From Niabella sp. (GTDB taxonomy: Bacteria > Bacteroidota > Bacteroidia > Chitinophagales > Chitinophagaceae): a stretch of DNA of 64,000 nt. The notes beneath the pieces are model-generated. The model worked only from the letters and a program-made list of their open reading frames with translations, did not search any database and was not told the origin of the DNA. The position numbers were made by a program, and so were the translations under genes. Within the stretch, counting starts at the first letter, position 1; every line of letters begins with the position of its first letter. Positions 1 to 8,767 of this stretch are shown piece by piece. The stretch spans positions 124,001-188,000 of the forward strand of contig NZ_JASLGT010000034.1 of assembly GCF_030150205.1 (NCBI RefSeq), read 5' to 3'.

Positions 1-4
1 TTTA

Positions 5-793
5 TTGAAAGAAAAAGAGCGTGCCTACAATGCGATAACAGGCAAGCTGAATAAACTCAAAAAAAGTCTGTTTAAATCTTTTTATAAAAAACGGATCGCC
101 CGTTTTGAAGAGGAATCGGGTACATTGAATGAACAAAAAGAGGAGTTGACCGAACAACTCCGTTTGTCCGTTATTAACCTGGAGATTGATGCGGAAGATA
201 TTTATTTTGAATTGTACCAGAATATAAAGGAAGCGTTTCAACTCCTGAAGCGTTCCAAAAAGAAGTGGGATTTTACCAGCTCACGCGCCACCAACAGGGT
301 TGCAGAGCGCACTTCTGCTGTCAATACTATTACAAGATCCGAAATAGAATTAACGGAACGTACATTGCCCATATTGAATGCGGATGAAGCGGCTTTTTGT
401 ATTCATAACGTAAATGGCGGTGATATTTATTTTTTTCCGGCATTTATGATTGTGTATGAATCGAAAAAGAACTTTGCACTCATCGACTATACAGATACCG
501 CTGTTGAATTTTTGATTACCCGGTTTATTGAGGACGAACAGGTGCCGGATGACGCAGAAATGGTGGGACGTACCTGGTTTAAGGTAAATAAAGATGGCTC
601 TCCAGACAGGCGATTTGCCAATAACTACCAGATACCGATCGTAGAATATGGCCAGTTGCGTATTCAATCAACCACGGGCGTTAATGAGCTGTATTGCTTT
701 AGCAACAAAGAATATACTTCCTTATTTTATAAAGCGGTTTATGATTATATGGACAGTTTGAAAACTGCAAAGAAGCTGTTAGCGAATTTTTGA
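5..793 (+). CDS. Conserved hypothetical protein, 5' end outside window
   Basis: The frame is open to the left edge; the first codon seen is TTG, so the true start almost certainly lies upstream and only the last 262 codons are present. Residues 1-110 are charged and helical and look like a coiled coil. From about residue 120 there is a compact domain with the strings GGDIYFFPAF, FALIDY, VGRTWFKVNKDG, DRRFANN and QIPIVEYG. From memory this resembles the C-terminal part of proteins annotated with an N-terminal DUF4236 domain, but the N-terminus that would decide this is missing. Function unknown. It faces the minus-strand operon at 1281-6880 across 487 bp. Confidence 0.75.
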   Translation: MKEKERAYNAITGKLNKLKKSLFKSFYKKRIARFEEESGTLNEQKEELTEQLRLSVINLEIDAEDIYFELYQNIKEAFQLLKRSKKKWDFTSSRATNRVAERTSAVNTITRSEIELTERTLPILNADEAAFCIHNVNGGDIYFFPAFMIVYESKKNFALIDYTDTAVEFLITRFIEDEQVPDDAEMVGRTWFKVNKDGSPDRRFANNYQIPIVEYGQLRIQSTTGVNELYCFSNKEYTSLFYKAVYDYMDSLKTAKKLLANF

Positions 794-1280
794 TTTGACA
801 CTGTTTCACCGGGTTGAATGAATGGGAGTATGTATCTTGTGTATCTTGCGCAAGCCTCCCGGCCTGTGCAGGGGCGTTACTTGACCTCAGGTTGTTTTGA
901 TATCCGGCCGCCGGGTTTAGATTCATACAGGCCATGCCCGCTGCGGAAAGCGGGGCTGACAGCAGCATTTATAGGTACTGATTGCTGTGCAGGAAATGTA
1001 CCGTGTCGATGGCACCCCACACACGATTTGTATGCCTTAACCCCGGAATAAATTCCGGAGTTGTTTAGATATGCAGGCCGATGGCTTTTTATAAGGGATG
1101 ATAAAAATTCTTTTAAAAATGAGCAGAAGGGGAGACGCATCGCGTCGCGCTCATATGTCAACGACGAACATCGTTCGTTGTAAAAATCGGCTATGAGAGC
1201 AGGAGAACCATAGGTTCGGGTCATAAGTTGATGGTTGTGGCGGAGATAGGAGCAGCCAAGCTACTTGGTCTGCAATTTCT
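794..1280. other. Intergenic stretch with two hairpins
   Basis: No convincing gene. Short open frames here have no recognisable content. Two foldable elements are visible: one centred on CGAAC-ATC-GTTCG at 1165-1177, and one at 1252-1273 where GCAGCCAAG pairs with CTTGGTCTGC around a CTA loop. The second lies 8 bp downstream of the stop of the minus-strand STAND gene and could end its transcript, although no T run follows. Confidence 0.4.
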
Positions 1281-4200
1281 CTACTCCTTTAGTTTTAGCT
1301 CGAACATGGACAACTCTAAGAATTTCTTAAAGCTATTTATTGCAGCGTTAAACTCTTTATTTCTATAAACCTTTATCATTGATAATATATTGCCCGGATG
1401 ATAATATAGGGAATAAAAATAATTTATGCTCCTTGTTTTGTTAATTAATGTATTGTATAGGATTTTTTTGAAGTGATGGGATATTTGTTTTGCTTCATAA
1501 ATTTTAAAAACAGTTACATGGGGTAGCGAAGTGTAATTGCCATCAGAAAATTTCGCGATATCATAAGACTTGAGTTTCTTTTTCTTTATAAAAGCGATAT
1601 CATCAAAAGTCAAAATTCCGTTGTCAAAGCGTTGTTGGCTGCTTTGTTTGTATTTGCTATAATCGTCTCTCTCTATCACTTTTTCAAACCATAGTTTAGA
1701 TTTTTTAAACTTTTCAATACTTTTTTCTTGTGAGTTTTTATACCTGATTTTTGCTTTAAAAAAGTCCAAAGTGAATTCAAGTTCCCTAAACCTATTTGAG
1801 TGTAAAACATTTTCTATCTCTTCAAACGGAATTGAAAAACTAAGATGATATCTGAGTAACTCGTTTTTTTCGTGATTATAGGTTTGGTCGCTTATTTTGT
1901 TTATGTATTTTACTGGCAATTTAAACCAATCTACACGCAAATCTTTAACATCAAAATATCCTTCCAAAAAGGGTATTATTTTAGATGGATGGTATAGTTC
2001 AATAAACTCGGCAAGTAGATGACGATAGCCTTTTTCTGACATCTCTTGAACCTTGTGAATCAGTTCGATACATTCTTTAAGAGAAATCAGCTTTTCAGTT
2101 TCTAATGTTTTTAGAGCAAGTGGTAAGCTATATAAGGTGTAGTCTTTTCTATTATAATACTTCGTCCAATAAAGAGAAATACTTTCAATGTCGATTTTCC
2201 GTTTTTCTAATAGAGCCAACCGAATGTAAATGTGTATTTTAGTTCCCAAATTAAAACTTCCCTGATCCTTATATTTTAAAATGAGTTGCTTTAATGTCAA
2301 CGCTTGAAATTCATTTTTCTCATCACCAATCGTATAGCCATATGAAGCTAAGTTTTTTACGACATTTTCTAAAACCCATCTGGAATAATAATCATCTGAA
2401 CTATCACCCCTTTTTAAAAGAAACGAATGTAATAGGTAAATTGACTTATGCTTATTATCGTTTAAATACTCGTCTAAACAAGTCTTAAGCACTTCATAAC
2501 CTTTGGCGGCAGATTGATGAATAAAAAAATTTTCGATGACCGTTGTAACCTTATCTCTCAAATAGATATCATCGACTAAAGCTCGATCTATTTGTTGTTT
2601 GGTAAAACGCTTATTATGCTTTGATATGTAAGATTCCTCCTTATATACCTCATGTTCTAATTCCCGATGAAAATATTCGGTATCATAATTGTCATTGGCA
2701 GTTTGATTATAGAGTAAAACGGCATTTCCGGTTTTTACATAGTAATACATGCCAAAAAGATACCCCGAACTCGTTATATCATCATCAATATATCCATTGT
2801 AAATAAGTGACTGAACATAGGTGTAAGAAAATGGGTTGTTAGTTGAAAATTGATCTCTGATTATTAAATTGCTAATGAGGGATAGGTCGTAATAATTAAT
2901 GACGCTCAAATCCTGTGGGTTTACATTCTTTAGCGTTTCACGCAATTGAGTATAGAACACCCGTACAGCCTCGAAGTCGATGGCGCCATTTATCACCTTC
3001 TCAAACGTATTAATAGATGCGTACTTGATTAATATCTGTTTATTCTGGTCATCAGACAATTCAAACTGACTAAATCTTGATTGGAATCTTTTTTCAAGTT
3101 TTAAAATTGATTTTGTAACAATGCTACTAACCTTTTCTTTTTTATGTTTATAATCTATCTGTTTTCGGAGGAATGTATTAAAGCTGTCATGGAAAAGAGA
3201 TACTCTATTTAGTTTAATATCGAATAAGTAGGGGTGTTCCCGTATGAATTCCTCAACATAATATTTTTCGTCACCAATGAACAACTCCATTTCCGAATCC
3301 ATTATATACGATTTGGTACATAAGAAAACAGATAGACTATGTTTGCCTTTTTCATCTGCTATTACATTCTGATAGTAAGAATCAATATCTGTAACTTCTG
3401 CAATATTTGGTAAAGAATGATACAACTTATAATGTTCTGCAAGGTATTTAACAATGATTGGATACCCTTGCGAAATTTTAAAAATATCACTTGCTATAGA
3501 ATAACTATCCAAATGGAATAACTCCTTTAAAACCTTTTCTGTTTGCTTTAAGTTCCAGTTGTTAAGAATGTGCCTAGTCCAATCTGGCGCGTTAATTAAT
3601 GGCCTTGATAAAACGATTACCTTGCAATACTCTTTTAGCGTATTAATAAAAGAAGTGAATTTATCAAACTCAGGTTTGTTATAGTTTTCAACGTGGTCTA
3701 ATCCATCAATGATAAATGTATTGTCCTGCTGTTGCAGCTTTTGCAAAATTGTATCTTCGCTTCTTTCTTTAAGATCGTTGAATAGCTTAGTATTAATGTC
3801 TCGAAAAAAACTTGAGAACTTCAATCTCTCCTGATAATCCCTGTCCTGATTGCCGATCCAGAATCGATACACAATGCTATTTTTATACTTTTTCTGCAGT
3901 GTATTCACAAAGTGGCTCTTTCCTACACCCGGTTTGCCCTCTATCAATAGCAGTTTTTCAAATTGAAGAAGCCGATGACTTATTTCAACTGATTTTTCCT
4001 GCAATTCAGTTACGAAGGTTTTAAGATGGGGGAGTGATTCTCTTGATATTTGCCATATTCTTTTATCAAGGAGCGTACTGAAAAAACTGTCTATTTCGTT
4101 TTTTCTTAGTGGATTATTTTGATAGAGGTTATTTATCCTTTCATCAATTTGCACTCGGGATAAAGATACCAGGAAGACATTCTGCGCAAGCTTATAGCAG

Positions 4201-4523
4201 GGAAACCCAAGGATTTCCTCGGTAGGCTTTACTGCAAGGTGTTTAAAGAATATGATGTTTTTCTTCCTTGATAATGTATGTGGTTTACCCTGAAGGTAAA
4301 TTTTGCCCTCCTTTATAAACAGATCGCTTAATGAAATGCTTTCAAAATCTTTTATTTGGAATTGATAACTGCTTTTAATAACTGTAACAACAAGGTCGTC
4401 AAAATGATCGTCTGTCTTTGCTTCAATTTCTATATTGGAAATGCTGCGTTCGACATCCATAAGAGACAGCAGAAGTTGCGTTACATGCTTTTGATAAGTA
4501 TAACCGATATAGGCATTTCTCAT
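1281..4523 (-). CDS. STAND/NACHT-like NTPase with N-terminal Cap4-like nuclease domain
   Basis: 1080 aa. Residues 1-60 carry a PD-(D/E)xK-like pattern: GYTYQ near the N-terminus, E32/E34, D42-D43 and Q56-I-K58, as in the Cap4/DUF4297 and Mrr-like nuclease groups. A P-loop follows with Walker A GKPGVGKS at 196-203, Walker B IIDGLD at 271-276 and a sensor-like VLSRP at 304-308, typical of STAND/NACHT ATPases. The remaining 700 residues are mostly helical, rich in Lys, Tyr and Asn, without a motif I can name; in STAND proteins this part usually senses the trigger. The combination of nuclease effector, NTPase switch and long C-terminus is that of Avs-type anti-phage proteins. It is the last gene of a same-strand run with a 105-aa ORF, a Fic protein and an HTH regulator. 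Base composition is far more AT-rich than in flanking genes, suggesting transfer. The nuclease call is motif-based only. Confidence 0.8.
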   Translation of the reverse strand: MRNAYIGYTYQKHVTQLLLSLMDVERSISNIEIEAKTDDHFDDLVVTVIKSSYQFQIKDFESISLSDLFIKEGKIYLQGKPHTLSRKKNIIFFKHLAVKPTEEILGFPCYKLAQNVFLVSLSRVQIDERINNLYQNNPLRKNEIDSFFSTLLDKRIWQISRESLPHLKTFVTELQEKSVEISHRLLQFEKLLLIEGKPGVGKSHFVNTLQKKYKNSIVYRFWIGNQDRDYQERLKFSSFFRDINTKLFNDLKERSEDTILQKLQQQDNTFIIDGLDHVENYNKPEFDKFTSFINTLKEYCKVIVLSRPLINAPDWTRHILNNWNLKQTEKVLKELFHLDSYSIASDIFKISQGYPIIVKYLAEHYKLYHSLPNIAEVTDIDSYYQNVIADEKGKHSLSVFLCTKSYIMDSEMELFIGDEKYYVEEFIREHPYLFDIKLNRVSLFHDSFNTFLRKQIDYKHKKEKVSSIVTKSILKLEKRFQSRFSQFELSDDQNKQILIKYASINTFEKVINGAIDFEAVRVFYTQLRETLKNVNPQDLSVINYYDLSLISNLIIRDQFSTNNPFSYTYVQSLIYNGYIDDDITSSGYLFGMYYYVKTGNAVLLYNQTANDNYDTEYFHRELEHEVYKEESYISKHNKRFTKQQIDRALVDDIYLRDKVTTVIENFFIHQSAAKGYEVLKTCLDEYLNDNKHKSIYLLHSFLLKRGDSSDDYYSRWVLENVVKNLASYGYTIGDEKNEFQALTLKQLILKYKDQGSFNLGTKIHIYIRLALLEKRKIDIESISLYWTKYYNRKDYTLYSLPLALKTLETEKLISLKECIELIHKVQEMSEKGYRHLLAEFIELYHPSKIIPFLEGYFDVKDLRVDWFKLPVKYINKISDQTYNHEKNELLRYHLSFSIPFEEIENVLHSNRFRELEFTLDFFKAKIRYKNSQEKSIEKFKKSKLWFEKVIERDDYSKYKQSSQQRFDNGILTFDDIAFIKKKKLKSYDIAKFSDGNYTSLPHVTVFKIYEAKQISHHFKKILYNTLINKTRSINYFYSLYYHPGNILSMIKVYRNKEFNAAINSFKKFLELSMFELKLKE

Positions 4524-4572
4524 TTTAATATTTCTGGATTAATTGCATATCCTGTTAGTTGCTGGAGCGATT

Positions 4573-4890
4573 CTAATATTTTTCTAGATCATGCTGTAAT
4601 GCTTCAAAACAATAGGCAACAAGTAAACACAAACCATTTTTTTCAATTCCCAATTTCCGTTGTTCGTCAAGCACGTTGTTTAATTCATAAAAAAACTCTT
4701 CCAATTTTGCAAGCTCCTCTTCAGTATACAGACTTATGTCAAGTCTGTCTTCATATCGAGATTTCAAGAGACTGAATACAGTTTTATTATCAATTGCTTT
4801 TTTCATATCGGATAATGAAATAAACTCGCCGCTATCGACAAGTGAGTTCAAGTAGAATCCAAGAAATGTATATTTAATAGGATGTTTCAT
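4573..4890 (-). CDS. Small orphan protein between fic and STAND genes
   Basis: 105 aa, not recognised. It begins MKHPIKYTFL and is predicted mainly helical and acidic (many E, D, L), with no signal peptide or membrane segment. It lies 49 bp upstream of the STAND gene and 82 bp downstream of the Fic gene on the same strand, so all are probably co-transcribed. AT-rich like its neighbours. By position it could be an accessory, adaptor or immunity-like subunit of the putative defence operon, but nothing in its sequence proves this. Confidence 0.65.
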   Translation of the reverse strand: MKHPIKYTFLGFYLNSLVDSGEFISLSDMKKAIDNKTVFSLLKSRYEDRLDISLYTEEELAKLEEFFYELNNVLDEQRKLGIEKNGLCLLVAYCFEALQHDLEKY

Positions 4891-4972
4891 ATATGGGGCG
4901 TTTTTAATTCAGAATGTAGATATTCAATGGGAGCACAATTTTAGTTATACTTTTATATTGATTAACTAAAAA

Positions 4973-6445
4973 TTATCCAATTTCATTTGCTATGATCGTT
5001 AGTCCTATTTTTATTATGTCACGTACATAATGTTCTATATTTTGCTTTTTAGGCTCGGTTTCTAAGGAGATAGTGTAAGGTCGAAGATTAATAGGGATCG
5101 TAGTTTTCTCCTCCTCACTATCGTTGTGAGGTATATCCTCAACAAATTCAAGGAAGCTACCAATAGCAATAACTGAATCATTGTAACTGTAATGATGGAT
5201 AGAGATTACCAAATCATATCTTTTACCTTGACTAATGGAAAAAGAAATTTTGAACCACCCTCTTGGAAGAAATTTGTTAAAATAATAATCATGAGTATTG
5301 GCATAGTTTACGATTTGCTGCGTATACCAAAAGTGTTTGTCATCATTAGGTTTAGCCGCTATGACTTTTATAAGGGCCTTATCTTTTGATATTATTTGAA
5401 AAAGTTCTTGTTGAGCAGTGCCAAGTAAACTATAAACAAAATCAAATACTCCATCACGGTTTTTTTGTAATACAGCCTCTCTTTCTTCTTTCTTTCTCGA
5501 AGTAAAAATTTCTATTTTTTCTGAAAAGAGCTTAGCTACTTCAGAAATTGAATTTTGCGGTTTTTCAACTTTATAATTTAATGCGTTTTCTATATTTCTT
5601 TTCTGAACTTCACAAAAAAAAGTCACCAAATCTTGAGGTTCTGATTTATCCGCTTTTTCCAGTGCATTAATGTATTTAACCTTTTCTTCACGCTTTACAG
5701 TAAAAGGGAATAGCTTACCACGGATCAAAACCAGGCTGGCCAAAAGTCTCGCCATTCTACCATTTCCATCCTGAAAAGGATGAATTATAGTAAAAGCATG
5801 GTGTATCCAAGATGATATTATCAGTGGATTTATATTATTTCCCCAGAGCTTTTCGTGTATTTCAATAAGTTTGTCCATTTCGGACCGCACTTGTAATGGA
5901 GGGCAATAAAGATATTTAGCACCATCTTCCCTTTTCGGATTATTTTCGTGTTGTTTAAATTCTCCTTTTAAAAGTTTAACCTGTGTTTTTTGTCCAAGAG
6001 TGTTTATTGCAATAGTGTAATCTTGATTTTTTGTAATGAGTTGATGTAATTGTAGTATAAAACCTATGGATAAAGGAGTTTCATTCTTTACAAGATCAAA
6101 AATAAAGTCCATTGCTGTAAAATGGTCTTTTAAATAGCCCATTAACTGTTGCGGAGGTATGTTTGTATCTTCATGACTTAAATAAGACTCGACAAATCCC
6201 TCTTTAATAAAAGTTTCTGTTATCCCCTCACTTAAGTCGTATAATTTTTCAATAACGCCCGTTTCTATTGCATGTTGGCGCTTTAGCCTATCAAGAAACT
6301 GCTCATACTCTTTATTACCTTCCTTCAATTCTTCTCGCTTTGCAAACCAACTTGGAGCTAGGTCATCAAGAATTGAGGTATCACATTGTTCCCAATTTTT
6401 TGTAAATTCTATAGGTTTCCAAATATTTATTATTCTTTCTTCCAT
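4973..6445 (-). CDS. Fic-domain protein (AMPylase family)
   Basis: 490 aa. The Fic core motif is intact: HPFQDGNGRMAR with H222 and GNGR at 227-230, the signature for transfer of nucleotide monophosphates to protein hydroxyl groups. An N-terminal helix has AIETGVIEKLY (T62...E66), resembling the inhibitory (S/T)xxxE(G/N) motif of class II Fic proteins, but with K67 where G or N is usual. Residues 290-490 form an extension I cannot assign, with beta-rich stretches such as ISFSISQ and DLVISIHHYS. The start ATG lies 12 bp after the stop of the HTH gene, so the two form an operon. Fic proteins act as toxins, effectors or regulators; here one sits with a STAND nuclease candidate. Confidence 0.9.
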   Translation of the reverse strand: MEERIINIWKPIEFTKNWEQCDTSILDDLAPSWFAKREELKEGNKEYEQFLDRLKRQHAIETGVIEKLYDLSEGITETFIKEGFVESYLSHEDTNIPPQQLMGYLKDHFTAMDFIFDLVKNETPLSIGFILQLHQLITKNQDYTIAINTLGQKTQVKLLKGEFKQHENNPKREDGAKYLYCPPLQVRSEMDKLIEIHEKLWGNNINPLIISSWIHHAFTIIHPFQDGNGRMARLLASLVLIRGKLFPFTVKREEKVKYINALEKADKSEPQDLVTFFCEVQKRNIENALNYKVEKPQNSISEVAKLFSEKIEIFTSRKKEEREAVLQKNRDGVFDFVYSLLGTAQQELFQIISKDKALIKVIAAKPNDDKHFWYTQQIVNYANTHDYYFNKFLPRGWFKISFSISQGKRYDLVISIHHYSYNDSVIAIGSFLEFVEDIPHNDSEEEKTTIPINLRPYTISLETEPKKQNIEHYVRDIIKIGLTIIANEIG

Positions 6446-6457
6446 GTAATTTTCTAT

Positions 6458-6880
6458 TTATAATTTACCTTCAATCAACTTCTCCAACTTCTCAATCATC
6501 TCCTTTTGCTGTTGCAACATACGCTCGTATAACTCAACCATTTTATCAATAGGGTTGAAGGATGGCTGATAATTAAATCCCGAAGCAACAGCATTATCTT
6601 TGAAATCTTGGAAAGAGTAGGTATTTGCAATTACATTCACCGCCTGCTCCTCATCAAAATTCTGTATCGCTTCCACCGGTATTTTCAGTGCCGCAGAAAT
6701 CTGTTGGAGCAGGGGCGCATCAATCGTTTCTTTCTGTTCCAATAAAGAAATCTTTTGCTGGTTCCAATCATCGCCCAGTTCAAAAGCCAGGACATCCTGT
6801 TTGATGCCCAGCATTTCACGAAAGCGTTTGATGTTCCGGCCCTGATGTATTTTTTTCTCCATAGCATCTGTATTTGTCAT
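6458..6880 (-). CDS. XRE-family HTH transcriptional regulator
   Basis: 140 aa from the ATG at 6880; the open frame extends upstream to 7492, but that part is antisense to the 208-aa gene and has no protein-like content. An inner ATG at 6862 (MEKKIHQG) is equally possible. Residues 13-72 form an HTH_3-like domain (GRNIKRFREMLGIKQDVLAFEL, then QQKISLLEQ). Residues 112-138 form a short coiled coil (MVELYERMLQQQKEMIEKLE), probably for oligomerisation. First gene of the Fic/STAND run and its likely repressor. A weak -7-like TACCTTTA lies on the minus strand at 6929-6922. Confidence 0.85.
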   Translation of the reverse strand: MTNTDAMEKKIHQGRNIKRFREMLGIKQDVLAFELGDDWNQQKISLLEQKETIDAPLLQQISAALKIPVEAIQNFDEEQAVNVIANTYSFQDFKDNAVASGFNYQPSFNPIDKMVELYERMLQQQKEMIEKLEKLIEGKL

Positions 6881-7054
6881 AGGTTCAAATTTAAGCGTTA
6901 ATAATGAATTGCATCGCTTTTTAAAGGTACGTAAAATACGGCAGTAAAAAACAAGGAGCAACTTGTATTTTACACCGGTTATATGTTGCTTACCGGTCTG
7001 CGGAGCAGGTACTTTGTGGTGTGCTAATGATTCCAAAACACGAAAACCAAAACA
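6881..7054. promoter_or_regulatory. Divergent intergenic region with paired ACCGGT boxes
   Basis: Separates the HTH regulator (minus) from the 208-aa gene (plus). Two copies of the palindromic hexamer ACCGGT lie at 6974-6979 and 6992-6997, 18 bp apart. On the plus strand TTG at 6986-6988 and GTACTTTG at 7009-7016, with 20 bp between, approximate the Bacteroidota -33/-7 promoter. The second box overlaps this spacer, so a repressor could act here. Inference from spacing only. Confidence 0.35.
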
Positions 7055-7681
7055 ATGAAAAACAACGATCCTTTTTGCATGACAGGCTGGAGCCGGGAAG
7101 GCATTACAGACCCCATCGAGGCATTTGCCGAAATTTTTTCTTATATGGATATGGGCGGTTGGCGAAGACTCATAACAAAAATGGCAGCGCATGCATTGTC
7201 CGGTAAAATATACCACCGGCGGGCACCCGGCGATGTATTGGTGGATATGAAAGTGGTGCGGTCGGCGCTGATGGCGGCCCATGTGTTGCAGGATGCCACC
7301 GGTAAGGATATGGCCGCTGCAACGCAGGAGCTGCGCGGTTCCTGGCCGTATGGCAGCGGCATGGGCACGCTCAACCACTGGGACGATTTTCCACGTACGA
7401 TATCGTTTAAAGAATACTGTCATCCCTGCACGGTATTTAAAAAGCGGTTCCGGAAACGTTCCCTCAGCGAGTGGATCAACGATTGGGAACAACTGGTAAC
7501 AACCGCGCTGAGCCCCTGCAACCTGGACGGGGAGCGATGGGTACTGCGCACCCGTACGGGTTTATTAAAACTGCTGGAAGCGGCACATTTGGTATGGATC
7601 CGAGAGGGTGGTGGCGGCTTTGGAAAGCAGCAGGCTGCTCACCAACCCGAAGGACAACATACAACAGCACCCACTTCTTAA
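7055..7681 (+). CDS. Hypothetical protein upstream of symE-like gene
   Basis: 208 aa, not recognised. The body (about residues 10-175) is protein-like, with WSREGITDPIEAFAEIF, YMDMGGWRRLI, and KEYCHPCTVFKKRF containing a lone CHPC. No signal peptide. The last 25 residues are Gly, Gln and His-rich and may not be structured. The stop lies 20 bp before the start of the SymE-like gene, so they probably share a transcript. The start ATG at 7055 follows a CAAAACA stretch without Shine-Dalgarno, normal for this phylum. It could be a partner of the toxin-like gene or unrelated. Confidence 0.65.
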   Translation: MKNNDPFCMTGWSREGITDPIEAFAEIFSYMDMGGWRRLITKMAAHALSGKIYHRRAPGDVLVDMKVVRSALMAAHVLQDATGKDMAAATQELRGSWPYGSGMGTLNHWDDFPRTISFKEYCHPCTVFKKRFRKRSLSEWINDWEQLVTTALSPCNLDGERWVLRTRTGLLKLLEAAHLVWIREGGGGFGKQQAAHQPEGQHTTAPTS

Positions 7682-7701
7682 GCCTTATAAAAACCATCAT
7701 T

Positions 7702-7968
7702 ATGGCCATTATTGCAACCATGAAAAACAGTCCGGCCCTTCCAAAACTCCGCCGGTTAAAAGTGTATGAAAAGATCCTGATCTACAATGCCGGGTATATG
7801 CACAGTACCGTATCCCGCCTCCCGGAAATACGGTTGATGGGGAAATGGCTGGCGGATAGCGGCTTTATGCCGGGCGATGCGATACGGGTTTCCGTAGAAG
7901 CCGGTAAGCTGGTGATTACGCGGGATGCGAGTAGGGAGGAGGGGATAACCGAAGCCCCGGTGGACTGA
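7702..7968 (+). CDS. SymE-family type I toxin-like protein (AbrB-like fold)
   Basis: 88 aa from the ATG at 7702; a longer frame from 7471 overlaps the upstream gene and is rejected. Residues 41-74 read PEIRLMGKWLADSGFMPGD...VSVEAGKLVIT, the SymE signature (Leu-x-Gly-x-Trp-Leu, Gly-Phe, Gly, then an alternating V/I strand). SymE proteins descend from the AbrB DNA-binding fold; in E. coli SymE is an SOS-induced, nucleoid-associated toxin controlled by the antisense RNA SymR. I see no clear antisense RNA gene here. The C-terminal tail is short and acidic. Its place beside a putative defence operon fits a stress or defence role, but activity is not shown by the sequence. Confidence 0.75.
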   Translation: MAIIATMKNSPALPKLRRLKVYEKILIYNAGYMHSTVSRLPEIRLMGKWLADSGFMPGDAIRVSVEAGKLVITRDASREEGITEAPVD

Positions 7969-8098
7969 TCCAAAGACCTCCTGTGTCCTGCCGGGGCATT
8001 TGCGTTGCAACATCAATGGAGCGATGGTGCCATATGCTTTCGCCACCCTGGCCATCAGCAAGCCAATGACAGATGATGCTTTCGTCACCCTTTTTCTC

Positions 8099-8628
8099 TT
8101 CCACTTTTTCTTGGCAAAAAGTGGAGCAAAAGCCAAGGTTAAACGAATGCTCCGCCGTTTAACCGGCCACGCACTACAGACCCGGATCGAAAAGCAACAG
8201 CCTCTTTTCCCCGGAGGAATCAGCTGAAGCGCTTGCTGCCTGCTTAGTGTATAACACTTACCGCGCTGCTTTTTTACGAAGATGATCACTCTTGGGAAAA
8301 ATATACGCTACGTAAAAAAGAGGCGCTGCGGATCTTGCTGATGGCTGTAGTTGCTATTCCGTTAAGGAGTAATTATAGAAAGAACTGCCCGATGAAAGCG
8401 AAACAATAATATGGACGGGTGCTTTCTTAGAAGATGGTCCGCCGGGCAGTGAAAAGGGAAATCAAGCGGAATGGCGGCGGCGGATAGCGCGGAAAAGTGT
8501 GTGGCCCGTCGCCAAAGCCTGAAGCGCCGGTTTCCCTGGTCCCGCCTCCCGGCCAAGAACAGACAGGCGGGATTCACCTCCTGGCGGACAAGATTTTTGC
8601 TCCACTTTTCATCGACTGGAAAAGTGGA
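8099..8628. mobile_element. Possible MITE-like segment bounded by inverted hairpin copies
   Basis: At 8099-8131 there is a hairpin CCACTTTTT...AAAAAGTGG followed by AGCAAAA. At 8595-8628 the same element recurs in reverse orientation (TTTTGCTCCACTTTTC...GAAAAGTGG). The two flank about 465 bp without a convincing gene. Such inverted hairpin ends are seen in small non-autonomous elements, but I found no target-site duplication. They could equally be two independent terminator-like repeats. Confidence 0.3.
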
Positions 8629-8767
8629 AAAAAAATGAAGCAGGACCTTGAAATATTCCGATTTTTCGGGAGGGTTTGTCATCTCCGCATTGGGCCTCCT
8701 ATCAAAAACTCCGCATGGGACAGTAGGATTGTTCTTCTATACCTGGCGTAATCTGTGTTCCGAATGA

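Noticed and set aside
818..1051. 77-aa open frame
   Set aside because: No recognisable content, no neighbours in the same direction, and the region holds hairpins instead.
6881..7492. N-terminal extension of the HTH regulator
   Set aside because: It is antisense to the 208-aa gene and has Cys/His-rich, non-protein-like content; the HTH starts after the ATG at 6880.
7471..7701. Longer SymE-like frame
   Set aside because: It overlaps the end of the 208-aa gene and its translation is Gly, Trp and Arg-rich with no homology to the SymE domain.
8362..8682. 106-aa minus-strand frame in the 8-kb intergenic region
   Set aside because: Composition is not protein-like and it spans the inverted hairpin at 8595-8628.
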